Under the pieces are notes generated by a model. That model was given only the letters and a program-made list of their open reading frames with translations, had not been told where the DNA came from and ran no database searches. A stretch of DNA of 64,000 nt from Cellulomonas sp. JH27-2 (lineage in GTDB: Bacteria; Actinomycetota; Actinomycetes; Actinomycetales; Cellulomonadaceae), in contig NZ_JACYFR010000003.1 in assembly GCF_014837175.1 (NCBI RefSeq), positions 496,001 through 560,000 of the forward strand, written 5' to 3'. The translations under genes and the position numbers were made by a program. Shown one piece after another: positions 27,333 through 38,530 of this stretch; positions within the stretch are counted from its first letter, which is position 1; every line of letters starts with the position of its first letter.

Positions 27333-27338
27333 TACGAT
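27333..27338 (+). promoter_or_regulatory. -10 hexamer TACGAT before the membrane protein gene
   Basis: TACGAT ends 6 nt before the GTG at 27345, so the transcript should be leaderless; no Shine-Dalgarno sequence is present. Confidence 0.5.
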
Positions 27339-27344
27339 CGCGCC

Positions 27345-28502
27345 GTGGCGCATGCTTCCGCGGTCGAGTGGCTGGTGTTCGTGCTGGTCATCGGCGCGCG
27401 GCTGGTGGTCCCGCTACTGATCGGCCGCTTCCCGCTGCCGGCGATCATCGCCTCCCTCGTGATCGACGGCGTCGACAAGTCGATCTTCCAGGCGTTCACG
27501 GACCTGGACCTGTCCAACTACCAGTCGTACGACAAGGCGCTCGACGTCTACTACCTGACCATCACGTACCTCGCGGTGCTGCGGAACTGGCGGGACCGGT
27601 TCTCGGTCGGGGTGGTCGCGGCGCTCTGGTACTACCGGCTCGTCGGGGTGCTTGCATTCGAGGTGACCGGTGCGCGCTGGCTGCTCATGGCGTTCCCCAA
27701 CACCTTCGAGTACGTGGTGATCGCGATCGAGGCGGTACGGACGCGGTGGGACGCGCGGCGGCTGTCGCGGTCGGTGGTGCTGTGGCTGACGGCCGTGGTG
27801 TGGGTGGCGATCAAGCTGCCGCAGGAGTGGTGGATCCACGTGGCGCAGCTGGACTTCACCGACGAGTTCAAGGCGCGCGTCCTGGGCGTGGATCCCGACG
27901 ACGGCTGGGCTGCCGGGTTCGGCAACCGGCCGTGGGTCGTCCTGGCGCTCGTCGTGCTCGTCGTCGCACTGGTGCTCCTGGCCCGCTGGGCGTGGCCGCG
28001 GCTGCCGCGGCCGGACTGGCCGTTCACGCTGGACGCGGACGTGGTCGCGGCCCGCGAAGATGTGCCGACGACGACGCGCGAGGCCACGCCGACCTGGGCG
28101 CTGGCCGAGAAGGTGGTGCTGGCAGGCCTGGTGACCACGGTCCTGGTGCTGTCCTACCCGCGGGTCGAGGCGCGGTGGTGGGCGGCGTGGCTCGTCGTCG
28201 CCGGCACCGTGCTGGTGCACGCGGCGGTCCAGGCGTGGCGCGTGCGGTCCGGTCGACGAGGGCCCGACTGGCTCGGTGGGCAGCTCGCGCTCAACACCGC
28301 GATCAGCATGGTCGCGATGAGCGCGCTCGTCGCGCTGGTCTGGGGCGTCGGCGCGACGGGGGCGTCGCTCGCCGACGCGATCCTGATCGCGTACGTCGTT
28401 GCGCTGATCACGACGCTCTACGACCGCTGGTCGCCCCGCGGCGCGACCCGGAACCAGGAATCGATCAGTTCGGCGATGAACCCGTCGGTCGCAACCGTCT
28501 GA
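27345..28502 (+). CDS. Polytopic membrane protein of unknown function
   Basis: A 385-residue protein with about nine hydrophobic segments, among them VEWLVFVLVIGARLVVPLL, LLMAFPNTFEYVVIAI, VLALVVLVVALVLLARWAW and LALNTAISMVAMSALVALV. A polar loop at about 225-245 separates two halves. Charged and aromatic residues sit between segments (VDKSIFQAFTDLDLSNYQSYDKALD). I recognise no transporter motif. It follows tRNA-Gln and lies between two repeat-like elements, one of which overlaps its 3' end. Function unknown; possibly an accessory gene acquired near a tRNA. Confidence 0.75.
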   Translation: MAHASAVEWLVFVLVIGARLVVPLLIGRFPLPAIIASLVIDGVDKSIFQAFTDLDLSNYQSYDKALDVYYLTITYLAVLRNWRDRFSVGVVAALWYYRLVGVLAFEVTGARWLLMAFPNTFEYVVIAIEAVRTRWDARRLSRSVVLWLTAVVWVAIKLPQEWWIHVAQLDFTDEFKARVLGVDPDDGWAAGFGNRPWVVLALVVLVVALVLLARWAWPRLPRPDWPFTLDADVVAAREDVPTTTREATPTWALAEKVVLAGLVTTVLVLSYPRVEARWWAAWLVVAGTVLVHAAVQAWRVRSGRRGPDWLGGQLALNTAISMVAMSALVALVWGVGATGASLADAILIAYVVALITTLYDRWSPRGATRNQESISSAMNPSVATV

Positions 28503-28522
28503 TCCGGCTGGGAATCGACTGA
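28464..28522 (+). repeat. Repeat-like element, copy B, at the end of the membrane protein gene
   Basis: Similar to 27241-27305 in the same orientation. It includes the stop codon of the membrane protein gene, so part of the repeat is coding. The last part is noncoding and ends near GAATCGACTGACTC. Confidence 0.35.
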
Positions 28523-28665
28523 CTCACGCCGGCTCCTGCGCGGACGGGCGTCGCCGGTGGACTTCCGTGGGCCTGCGCGCGTAGCCTTGACGTGCGCGGG
28601 ACACGAGTTCCGCGAAGTGGGCCCGGCAGCCATCCGGACGGTTGGTGAGCCGGGCTTTGCGCTGA

Positions 28666-29199
28666 CTATGGACGGTCGACGATGGTCGTGACCGTCGAGA
28701 GCGCGTCGAGGTAGTCCGACCACGGGCGACCACGCTGGACGCACCAGGCGAGAGCGTCGGCGATCCACAGCATCGGCTCTTCGTGCTTGGCCAGGTGATC
28801 GAATCCGATGTCGCGATAGTTCCTTGGCCCGAGCTCGTCACGCAGCCAGCGGCGGTCGGCGACGACGACCGAGTCGTCCCGCTCCAGCACGATGCGCTGC
28901 GGGTGTGCCACCAGCGCATCGCGGGCAAGGGCTCGGAGTGCGACCTCACGCGCCGCCAACCCGCGCCTCCCGGTTACGCGGTAGACGATGACGTCGAGAG
29001 GCAGTCCGACGATGACGCGGAGCGCGGCTCGTCGAGTCGCGTCGCTCTCCTTCGTGAAGTGGAGGCTGCGTTGGCCTGGGCGGACGAGCTCGCGCAGTGC
29101 GCGTCGTGCCGGCGAGACGACGTCTGTCGGTGCAACCACGGTCACGACGACGTAGTCGGTGGCCTTCGTCTCGTCGACGTACCAGTGCGTGGTGGGCAT
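28666..29199 (-). CDS. Hypothetical protein, DUF3800/RNase H-like
   Basis: A 177-residue protein starting at the ATG at 29199. It begins HWYVDETKATDYVVVTVV, a strand with Asp-Glu that looks like the first acidic strand of DUF3800 or RNase H-like proteins. Then come a helical part, RIVLERDDSVVVADRRWL, and a C-terminal helix EEPMLWIADALAWCVQRG with another acidic residue. This order of acidic residues fits a nuclease-like fold but is not proof. The gene stands alone between a membrane protein gene and the oxidoreductase gene. Confidence 0.6.
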   Translation of the reverse strand: MPTTHWYVDETKATDYVVVTVVAPTDVVSPARRALRELVRPGQRSLHFTKESDATRRAALRVIVGLPLDVIVYRVTGRRGLAAREVALRALARDALVAHPQRIVLERDDSVVVADRRWLRDELGPRNYRDIGFDHLAKHEEPMLWIADALAWCVQRGRPWSDYLDALSTVTTIVDRP

Positions 29200-29291
29200 C
29201 GGCGTGCGGGCTCCTGTCGTCAGCCAGCCATGATGCCTGCCCACGAGATCGCGCTGGTCGGTTACCCACAGGCAGACAGGCGACGGAGCGC

Positions 29292-31587
<2,296 letters not shown>

Positions 31588-31591
<4 letters not shown>

Positions 31592-32466
31592 GCCGTCACG
31601 CCGTCCGTGGCTACGGCGCCCGACGACGTCGCGCCCGACGAGACCACCACGCGGTCCGGCCGTGCGTACACGACCATCGACGTCCCACGCAGGAAGCCGA
31701 CGAGCGTGATGCCCGCCTCGCGCGCCAGCTCGACGGCCAGCGACGACGGCGCGGACACGGCGGCGAGCACGGGGATGCCGGCCATGAGCGCCTTCTGGGT
31801 CAGCTCGAACGACGCCCGCCCGGACACCATGAGCACGACGCCGCGCAGTGGCAGCAGCCCCTGGGTCAGTGCCCAGCCCACCACCTTGTCGACCGCGTTG
31901 TGCCGCCCGACGTCCTCGCGCAGCACCAGCAGCCGACCGTCCGCGTCGAACAGCGCAGCCGCGTGCAGGCCGCCGGTTCGCTCGAAGACCGCCTGCCCGT
32001 CGCGGAGCCGGTCGGGGAGGGAGGCCAGGAAGGCGTCGGTCACCGCAACGTCGTCGTCGGTGACCGAGAAGTGCGACTGCGTGCGGACGGCGTCCACGCT
32101 CGCCTTGCCGCACAGCCCGCACGACGAGGTCGTGTAGAAGCTGCGCTCGAGGCTGGGATCGGGCGCGGGCACCCCGGCGCCGAGCGTCACGTCGAGCACG
32201 TTGTAGGTGTTGCGACCGTCGTCGTCCCGGCCCGCGCAGTACCGCGCCGCGGCGAAGTCCTGCACGTGCGCGACGACGCCCTCCGAGACCAGGAACCCGG
32301 CGGCCAGCTCCACGTCGTGGCCCGGCGTCCGCATGGTGACGGCGAGCGAGCGGCCGCCCACGCGGATCTCGAGCGGCTCCTCGGCGGTCACGACGTCCTG
32401 CGCCGTGCGCGCCCCGCCGTCCAGGCTGATGCGCGTCACGCGCGTGCGGACCGCGATCCGTTCCAT
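31588..32466 (-). CDS. fdhD: Formate dehydrogenase accessory sulfurtransferase
   Basis: A 292-residue protein. GAGGGAG precedes the ATG at 32466. FdhD passes sulfur from a cysteine desulfurase to the molybdenum cofactor, giving active formate dehydrogenase-type enzymes. The key loop is [14 protein letters not shown], with two Cys (Cys-x-x-Cys). Other conserved parts are [45 protein letters not shown] and [35 protein letters not shown]. It is translationally coupled to the oxidoreductase gene, which supports that enzyme as its client. Confidence 0.96.
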
Positions 32467-32540
32467 TCGTCGACTCCCTCGCGCGCGTCGGTGCAGCGCT
32501 TCTCCGACCATCTTCCACCCGACAGGCCGAAGCAAGGCAC

Positions 32541-32558
32541 GTACGTTATTCTGTACGC
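32541..32558 (+). promoter_or_regulatory. Promoter and possible operator of the yefM-yoeB operon
   Basis: GTACGTTATTCTGTACGC holds two GTAC half-sites around the -10 TATTCT (32547-32552). TATTCT ends 7 nt before the ATG at 32560, so the mRNA would be leaderless. YefM-YoeB operators in other species use TGTAC-type half-sites, so autoregulation here is likely (inference). Confidence 0.5.
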
Positions 32559-32559
32559 C

Positions 32560-32817
32560 ATGACCAAGGTGCTCTCGTACACGGAGTCCCGCGCCCACTA
32601 CGCCTCGACCCTCGACGCCGTCACCGACGACCGCGAGGAGGTCATCATCACGCGCGCCGGCAAGCCGGACGTCGTGATGATCTCTCGCGACGACTACGAG
32701 TCGCTGCGCGAGACGGCCTACCTGCTCGCCTCGCCCGCCAACGCGGCTCGCCTGCTCCGCTCCGTCGCGAACCTCGAGGCGTCCCACGGCATCGAGCACG
32801 CTCCCGTCGACGAGTGA
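32560..32817 (+). CDS. yefM: Antitoxin of the Phd/YefM family
   Basis: An 85-residue protein. The N-terminal part folds as the Phd/YefM DNA-binding domain ([50 protein letters not shown]), and the C-terminal tail ([20 protein letters not shown]) should bind and block the toxin. The pattern [20 protein letters not shown] is a family hallmark. It overlaps the toxin gene by 4 nt (GTGA). Confidence 0.94.
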   Translation: MTKVLSYTESRAHYASTLDAVTDDREEVIITRAGKPDVVMISRDDYESLRETAYLLASPANAARLLRSVANLEASHGIEHAPVDE

Positions 32818-33089
32818 GGTTCGTCTGGGACCAGGACGCCTGGTCCGACTACGTCTACTGGCAGACCCAGGACCGCCGGACCCTGCGGCGCATCAACGAG
32901 CTGCTGCGTGACATCGCCCGAGGATCGGACCTCGGCGCCCCGCACGAGGGGATCGGCAAACCCGAGGCGCTGCGGCACCAGAACCTGACGGGGTGGTGGT
33001 CGCGGCGCATCACCGACGAGCACCGCCTCGTCTACCGGGTCCACGGCTCCGACGTCGAGATCGCGAGCTGCCGCTACCACTACGGGTGA
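32814..33089 (+). CDS. yoeB: YoeB/Txe-family toxin
   Basis: A 91-residue ribosome-dependent mRNA endonuclease by homology. It begins [16 protein letters not shown] and has the conserved [10 protein letters not shown] (E51), [13 protein letters not shown] (R65) and the C-terminal SCRYHYG with H89 and Y90. These correspond to E46, R65, H83 and Y84 of E. coli YoeB, so the catalytic set looks complete. Coupled to the antitoxin by overlap; probably kept inactive until the antitoxin is degraded. Confidence 0.94.
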   Translation: MRFVWDQDAWSDYVYWQTQDRRTLRRINELLRDIARGSDLGAPHEGIGKPEALRHQNLTGWWSRRITDEHRLVYRVHGSDVEIASCRYHYG

Positions 33090-33105
33090 GCGACGCATCC
33101 TCGCT

Positions 33106-33141
33106 GGTGTCCACCGGTGACGCCGTCCGTCACCGGACACC
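33106..33141. terminator. Shared hairpin between convergent yoeB and fic
   Basis: GGTGTCC-ACC-GGTGACG pairs with CGTCACCGGACACC, leaving a 3-nt bulge and a 5-nt loop. It covers the fic stop codon and follows yoeB by 16 nt, so it could serve both directions. Confidence 0.6.
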
Positions 33142-34347
33142 CCGCCGCCCGGCCCGTGCCGCGAACGCGTCGAGCGCCGCGAGGACGTCGTCGGCCTGCC
33201 ACAGGATCGACCTGCGCCGACCCCCCACCTCCACCAGGGCGCTCGCGTCGACGAGACGGGAGATCGCCCGCATCGCGTTGGTGTGCGAGATGCCGAGCTC
33301 GGTCTGCACGAGGGCGGTGCCGATCACCGGTTGCCGCAGGACCAGGTCGACGAGTGGCCACACGGCGGAGTCGGAGCGCGCGGTGATGCTCGCCGTCCAC
33401 CGCGCGCGGACCGCCTCCAGATCGGCGACCAGCTGACCCCCGTTGACCACGGCGTCGAGCGATGCCTGCGCGAGCGAGTCGACGATGGGCGCGGGGTCTC
33501 CCGATCGGTAGGCAGTCAGCGCGTCGAAGTAGGCACGCGTGTCGACGAGCAGCCCCGCCGAGACCGGCACAGCGACCGACCGTGTGACGCCGCGGTGGCG
33601 CAGCAGCGCGTGGACGAGTGCCCGCCCGGTGCGCCCGTTGCCGTCGGGGAACGGGTGGATGGTCTCGAACTGGGCGTGGGCGACCGCGGCGTGCTGCAGC
33701 GCGGACAGGTCGCCACGGGCCATGAACGCGACGAGGTCGTCGATCGCGTCCAGCACGCGCGAGTGGTGCGGCGGGACGAACTGCGCGCGGTGCGGGCTGT
33801 GGGCGCTGCCGCCGATCCAGACGGGCTCGGTGCGCCAGCGGCCCGCGATCGCTGGCTCGGTCGGTTCCATCAGTGCTCGGTGCATCTCCAGGACCGACGC
33901 GGCGTCGAGCCGGTCCGCCAGTGAGGTCGCGGCCTGCATGGCGTGGACGTTCCCGACGATCTGCTGCGCGTTGCGGCGCGCGTCCTCCCCGAGCTCCGCG
34001 AGCGCGATCTGCTTGGCGCCGGACGTGAGGTTCTCGATCTGGGACGACGATGCCGACTCGGATCGCAGCAGGATCGCGGCGAACGGGGCGACGTGGGTGC
34101 CGACGCGGGCGTCGAACTCGCGGATCGCGGCGGTGGCTTCCTCGGCGGCGGCCGCCGTCGAGCGTGGCAGCGGGAGGTCGCGCGTCGCGATGGTGGGGAC
34201 GATCGCCGACCGATACGGCGCGGAGAGCTCCGCGCGCTGTGCGCGGGTGAGGAGGTCGGCTGGCAGCGACGACGCCCAGGCGTGCTCCTCCCACGCGAGC
34301 GACGGCCAACTTCTGCCGTCTGGGGGGAGTGCCGCAGGGATCGACAT
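33130..34347 (-). CDS. Fic-family protein (AMP-transferase type)
   Basis: A 405-residue protein. The active-site loop HPFPDGNGRTGR starts at His231. The N-terminal helix carries SSSQIEN (residues about 100-106), which fits the inhibitory motif (S/T)xxxE(N/G), so this is a class II Fic with built-in inhibition by Glu105. The C-terminal ~90 residues look like a winged helix (LVQTELGISHTNAMRAISRLVDASALVEV). Fic proteins transfer AMP or another phosphate group to targets such as gyrase or GTPases. Target unknown. It is convergent with yoeB. Confidence 0.92.
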   Translation of the reverse strand: MSIPAALPPDGRSWPSLAWEEHAWASSLPADLLTRAQRAELSAPYRSAIVPTIATRDLPLPRSTAAAAEEATAAIREFDARVGTHVAPFAAILLRSESASSSQIENLTSGAKQIALAELGEDARRNAQQIVGNVHAMQAATSLADRLDAASVLEMHRALMEPTEPAIAGRWRTEPVWIGGSAHSPHRAQFVPPHHSRVLDAIDDLVAFMARGDLSALQHAAVAHAQFETIHPFPDGNGRTGRALVHALLRHRGVTRSVAVPVSAGLLVDTRAYFDALTAYRSGDPAPIVDSLAQASLDAVVNGGQLVADLEAVRARWTASITARSDSAVWPLVDLVLRQPVIGTALVQTELGISHTNAMRAISRLVDASALVEVGGRRRSILWQADDVLAALDAFAARAGRRGVR

Positions 34348-34375
34348 GGGGCCAGCCTATCGCTCCTTATAGCCT

Positions 34376-34410
34376 TAAGGATGGATAAGGGCGAGGCTTG
34401 TCCATCCTTA
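34376..34410 (-). terminator. Inverted repeat between the MetE-like gene and fic
   Basis: Perfect 10-bp repeat TAAGGATGGA/TCCATCCTTA around 15 nt. It covers the stop of the upstream leftward gene (34408) and lies 28 bp before the fic start. An overlapping CCTTAT...ATAAGG pair (34365-34390) uses the same bases. It may end the MetE-like transcript or be an operator for fic. It is notably A/T-rich against the surroundings. Confidence 0.5.
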
Positions 34411-35445
34411 GCGAGCGTCGGCGACCTGCGCGTGCGTGCTGAGGAGGGGTCCGGTCTGGTCGCTGGGGGCGCGGCCGAAGCCGCACTCCGTGGCGACGCC
34501 GAAGCGCGGTGCGTGCCGCAGCGCCACGTCGATCCGTCGTCGGGCGCCCTCGACGCCGTCCTCGCGGTGGACCAGGCCCAGGTACAGCTCGGTGGTCTCC
34601 GGCAGGCGCAGGGACGACAGCGGCGCGTAGTAGGCGTCGTCGTCGCGCTCGATGGGCACGGGCAGGTGCACCCACGCGACGGGGCGCGGGACCTCGTCGA
34701 GCAGCGTCTGCGCGAAGCGCACGAGGTTCGCGGTGTCCGTGGGCTCGATGAAGTGCTTCTCGCCGACGTCGCCGTAGCAGAGGTGGTAGCCCACCTCGAC
34801 GTCGTCGGGCACCCAGGCCGTGTGCTCGACGACGCGCGATGTCACGGCCGGCCACACGTCCTCGAACCACGGCTGGAACCGGCCAGCGGGGTCCTCGATG
34901 TAGCTGAACTCGAGCGCGACGTCCCACTGGATCGCGAGGTCGTCGTGCGGCACGGCCGCCAGGATCTGGTCCAGCTCGCGGTGCAGTGCGTCGCGGTACA
35001 CGGGCTCCAGGCGCTCGCGGTCGTCGGGCACGACGAACGTCCCGACCACCGCCGTCGCCGTCGGCAGGCACACCTGGAACCGGGTGCCGGGCGCGATGAC
35101 CCCCTCGTCCCGCAGGCGCCGGAACACCGCCCAGGACGCGATCGCCGCGCTCGCGTAGCCCAGCGGCGGGACGACGAGCGACGCCGGGTCCACGCCGTCC
35201 GCGACCTGGATGGGCCGCAGGTCCAGGTTCCGCATGAGCACGGGCTCGTCGCCCACGCGCTCCAGGCCGGGCGTCGCGCCGAACCGGTCCGCCTGGAACA
35301 CGATCCAGTGGAACCGGTCGCCCACCTCGCCGTCCGGGATGCGCCGCAGGTGCGTGCCGAGCAGCCCGGCCACCGTCCGCATCGTCGTCTCGGCGTCGTC
35401 GAGGTTGATGCTGCCCACCAGGTGGGCGCCCTGCGGCTGGTTCAT
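34408..35445 (-). CDS. MetE/UROD-like TIM-barrel protein
   Basis: A 345-residue soluble protein. The start HLVGSINLDDAETTMRTVAGLLGTHLRRIPDGEVGDR and the later segment VEVGYHLCYGDVGEKHFIEPTDTANLVRF match uncharacterised relatives of the C-terminal half of cobalamin-independent methionine synthase (MetE) or uroporphyrinogen decarboxylase. Cys in YHLCYGD and Cys in GVATECGFGR could bind zinc as in MetE. The substrate is not known; a methyl transferase role is inference. It is monocistronic and ends in an inverted repeat. Confidence 0.75.
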   Translation of the reverse strand: MNQPQGAHLVGSINLDDAETTMRTVAGLLGTHLRRIPDGEVGDRFHWIVFQADRFGATPGLERVGDEPVLMRNLDLRPIQVADGVDPASLVVPPLGYASAAIASWAVFRRLRDEGVIAPGTRFQVCLPTATAVVGTFVVPDDRERLEPVYRDALHRELDQILAAVPHDDLAIQWDVALEFSYIEDPAGRFQPWFEDVWPAVTSRVVEHTAWVPDDVEVGYHLCYGDVGEKHFIEPTDTANLVRFAQTLLDEVPRPVAWVHLPVPIERDDDAYYAPLSSLRLPETTELYLGLVHREDGVEGARRRIDVALRHAPRFGVATECGFGRAPSDQTGPLLSTHAQVADAR

Positions 35446-35589
35446 CGTGCTCCGTCGTCGTCGGAAGGTGTGCGCGTCCGAGTATCACCCGACGGCCTGG
35501 GCGTGCCGCGCGTGCTACGCAGGAAGGATGGGCACTCGTCCGGTCGGCGAGCGCGCCGGCCGCGTCGGACCGCCGGAGGTACCTCGCAC

Positions 35590-36963
35590 GTGACGTCGAC
35601 CGAGCGCCCGCCGTGGCTCTACCCCGACATGGGCTCTGCCCTGCCCGCCTGGTACGGCGGGGTCAGCGCACCGGTGCGGGTGGAGCGTGACGGTGTCGTC
35701 GCGGCGCTCCGCGCAGGCGTCGAGCTCGTCACGTCGTGGATCGGCGTCCCGGTGACGTGGACGACGACGGCGGTGGTGGCCGAGGACGACCCGTGGGGCC
35801 CGGACTTCGACGTCATGCGTCCGGGCCTCGACTGGGATTTCGTCGCACGGGCGGGGACGCCTTCGTCGGTCACGCTCACCGCGGTCGCGACGCAGCTCGC
35901 GGCCCACCCGACGCATCCGTACCACCGGGTCGCCGAGGTGCACGCGGCGTACCCGGCGCAGGTCGAGGGGCGCGACGTCGGCCGCATGCTCGTCGCCGTC
36001 TCGGCACGGCAGTGGGCCCTGTACACCGGGACGGACGGGCCGTGGTTCGCGGCGGGGCTCGGGCCCTGGGTCCTGGCCGCGGCCGACGCGATCGGGGCCG
36101 ACTCGGGGTTCGCGAACCTCGCGGACGGGTGGGCCACCTACGAGCAGAGCGCGTGGGAGCGGCACGCGGGCGTGCCCGCAGCGTCCGAGCCCGGCCGGCT
36201 GTGGGGGTATGGCTGGGGGACGCTGCTCTCGCCCCCGCACCTGGCCGCGGTCGGCGGGATCGAGGCGCTCGCGGCGGCACTCGGCGAGGTGCCCGGTGCG
36301 CAGCTGCACGAGCGGGTGGGGGGCCAGGTGTGGCTCACGCTCGGCGACGACCCGACGGACGTGACCGACGAGGCGCTCCGCACGCTGCACGCCACGCTGC
36401 TCCCGGCGCTCGCGGTGCCCCAGTTCGACGAGGCGACGACGCGGGCGCACCGGGCCACGACGCCCGCGGGCCTGCGCTCGATGTGGTCAGGAGCGCTCGA
36501 GGAGGCGCGGTCCGCGCTCCGCACCGAGGGCGACTTCGGCCCGACCGGGAGCACGGTGGCGGTGCTCGACGACCTGCTCCCGGTCGCCACGACCCTGCTT
36601 CCCGACGCACTGCTCTTCGAGGGACTCGGCGGCCCCGCCGCGACGCGACTGGCGACGGCGCTCCCCGACGGGCTGCTCGATGCGCACGTCGGGGGCGGCC
36701 CCACGCTGCGGCGCGCGCTCGCGGCCGCCGCGGCGAACAGGTGCGTGACGCTCGGCGGCCACGCGATCGGACCGGCCCGGCCGGACGAGCGCGTGACGGT
36801 CGACCGCGTCGTCGTCCAGGGGGACGCCGTGCTCGATGCGCTCGCGCCCGACGCTGCCGAGCACGCACTCGCCCGGCTCGTCGAGCTCGGGGTCGACGAT
36901 GCGCCCGCGCCTCCCGACGAGGTGCGCGCGACGAGTGACGGATGGGTGTTCTGGTGGGACTGA
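35590..36963 (+). CDS. Hypothetical protein, 457 aa
   Basis: A soluble protein starting at the GTG at 35590, which has GGAGG 11 nt upstream. No signal peptide or TM segment. It opens with TERPPWLYPDMGSALPAWYGG and has several Trp/Tyr-rich runs (LWGYGWGTLLSPPHLAAVGG, MLVAVSARQWALYTG). The C-terminal half alternates helices with LLEARS-type runs. I do not recognise the family. It is divergent from the MetE-like gene and convergent with the RamB-like gene. Normal base composition gives no sign of transfer. Confidence 0.7.
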   Translation: MTSTERPPWLYPDMGSALPAWYGGVSAPVRVERDGVVAALRAGVELVTSWIGVPVTWTTTAVVAEDDPWGPDFDVMRPGLDWDFVARAGTPSSVTLTAVATQLAAHPTHPYHRVAEVHAAYPAQVEGRDVGRMLVAVSARQWALYTGTDGPWFAAGLGPWVLAAADAIGADSGFANLADGWATYEQSAWERHAGVPAASEPGRLWGYGWGTLLSPPHLAAVGGIEALAAALGEVPGAQLHERVGGQVWLTLGDDPTDVTDEALRTLHATLLPALAVPQFDEATTRAHRATTPAGLRSMWSGALEEARSALRTEGDFGPTGSTVAVLDDLLPVATTLLPDALLFEGLGGPAATRLATALPDGLLDAHVGGGPTLRRALAAAAANRCVTLGGHAIGPARPDERVTVDRVVVQGDAVLDALAPDAAEHALARLVELGVDDAPAPPDEVRATSDGWVFWWD

Positions 36964-36984
36964 CCGTGCTGTGACGCCGGTCGC

Positions 36985-38448
36985 TCACTGCGGACGCGGG
37001 GCGTGCCGGTCCAGGAAGCCGTAGACCTCGCGGGCGTCGACGCCGGGGAACGCGCCCGTCGGCAGGGCGGTGAACACCTGCTGGTGGATGCGCGCGCTGG
37101 GCCAGGACGCCTGCGCCCAGCGGGCGGTCGCGTCCGCCGCGGGCCGGCGGCAGCAGGCCTCGTCGGGGCAGGTGGAGCGGTGGCGCACGGTGGTGTCGCG
37201 ACCCCGGAACCAGGACGCCGACGAGAACGGCACGCCGACCGTCAGCGCCGTCTGCCCGCTGCTCGTCGACCCCGTCTGGGTCGAGCACCAGAACGTGCCC
37301 GCGGGTGTGTCGGTGTACTGGTAGGACTCGACGGACCGGTCGCGGCGGCCCAGCGCGCGGCGCACGCCCCAGCGCCGGCAGACCAGCTGGCCCTCGATCG
37401 CGCCCGTCACGTCGGTCGGCAGCGGCAGGCCGTCGTTCGCGTAGGCGCGGTAGATCGCGCCGTCCCCGTTGATGCGGATGAAGTGCACAGGGATGCCGAG
37501 GTGGTGCGTGGCCAGGGACGTGAACCGCTGCGCCGCGGCCTCGTGCGTCACGCCGAACGCGTCGCGCAGGTCCTCGATCGCGAGGTCCTTCTCCTTCTTG
37601 TGCTGCTGCAGGTGCTCGACGGTCGCGCTCTGCGGCATCAGCGCGCACGACGCGAAGTACGTGATCTCCATGCGCTGGCGCAGGAACTCGTCGTACGACC
37701 CCGGCCGCTCGTGGTTCAGCACGCGGTGCGCGATGGCCTGCAGCGCGAGCGAGCGCAGGCCGTGGCCGCCGGGTGTCGAGGCGGGCGGCAGGTAGATGCG
37801 GCCGTTGGCGAGGTCGGTGACCGTGCGGGTGGACGACGGCAGGTCGTCGACGTGGATGATCGTGAAGCCGAGCTGCTCGGCCATCCGCGTCACCGTGCGG
37901 TGCGTGAGGGCGCCGACGGTGTAGCCCGCCTTGCGGACCATCTGCTCGGCGAGCGTCTCGATGTCCGGCAGGTAGTTGTCGCGGGCCTGGCGCTCGAGGC
38001 GGATCTGCGTGTTGGCGCGGCGCGCCTCCTCCGGGGTCGCGACGGCCTCCAGGTCACGGCGCGCCAGCTCGTCGTGCAGGCCGACGAGCTGCTCGAGGAC
38101 GGGCAGCGGCAGCGACCGGCCGGGGCGGACGTGGGGGAGGGCGAGCCGCTCGAAGCCCGACGCGCGCTGGGCGCGGTCGAGGGCGATCTCGAGCGCCGCG
38201 CGGCGGGACGGCGGCTCGGCGTCGAGCAGGTCCGGGACGGTGACGTCGAGCGCGTCGGCGATCGAGCGCAGCAGCGCCAGCCGCGGTTCGCGGCGGCCGT
38301 TCTCGACGAGCGAGAGCAGGCTCGGTGTCACGCCGACGCGCTTGCCCAAGGCCTCGAGCGTCAGGCCGTGCGACGTGCGCAGGTGTCGGATGCGGCGGCC
38401 GAGCGTCAGGGCGTCGGGCGCTGCCGTCTCGTCGGGCTGTCCGGGCAT
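36985..38448 (-). CDS. ramB: RamB/ScfR-type short-chain fatty-acid regulator
   Basis: A 487-residue regulator. The N-terminal XRE HTH is [42 protein letters not shown] (residues about 16-58). The middle is the degenerate ImmA/IrrE peptidase-like domain ([17 protein letters not shown], no HEXXH). The C-terminal region is the DUF2083 zinc-like domain with Cys at FASCALM and STCPDEACC. This is the layout of RamB, which controls acetate and glyoxylate genes in Corynebacterium, and of PrpR-type activators. It is divergent from pckG, so control of gluconeogenesis from acetate-type carbon is a reasonable inference. Confidence 0.9.
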   Translation of the reverse strand: MPGQPDETAAPDALTLGRRIRHLRTSHGLTLEALGKRVGVTPSLLSLVENGRREPRLALLRSIADALDVTVPDLLDAEPPSRRAALEIALDRAQRASGFERLALPHVRPGRSLPLPVLEQLVGLHDELARRDLEAVATPEEARRANTQIRLERQARDNYLPDIETLAEQMVRKAGYTVGALTHRTVTRMAEQLGFTIIHVDDLPSSTRTVTDLANGRIYLPPASTPGGHGLRSLALQAIAHRVLNHERPGSYDEFLRQRMEITYFASCALMPQSATVEHLQQHKKEKDLAIEDLRDAFGVTHEAAAQRFTSLATHHLGIPVHFIRINGDGAIYRAYANDGLPLPTDVTGAIEGQLVCRRWGVRRALGRRDRSVESYQYTDTPAGTFWCSTQTGSTSSGQTALTVGVPFSSASWFRGRDTTVRHRSTCPDEACCRRPAADATARWAQASWPSARIHQQVFTALPTGAFPGVDAREVYGFLDRHAPRPQ

Positions 38449-38479
38449 GTTCGTGACCCTACGTCAAGGAAGCCGAAAA

Positions 38480-38530
38480 TTGACAGCCTGCTCTCGACGG
38501 TTCCGTGTCGCGAATGGGAAATCCTGTCAA
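38480..38530. promoter_or_regulatory. Divergent ramB-pckG control region with TTGACAG inverted repeat
   Basis: TTGACAG (38480-38486) and CTGTCAA (38524-38530) form a perfect 7-bp inverted repeat 37 nt apart. Each reads as a -35-like TTGACA facing inward toward its own gene. It lies between the divergent ramB-like and pckG genes and could be the binding site of the regulator as well as the promoter. Confidence 0.5.

Noticed and set aside
27060..28530. Integrated phage or genomic island at tRNA-Gln
   Set aside because: No integrase, no repeat of the tRNA 3' end, only one gene between the weak repeats.
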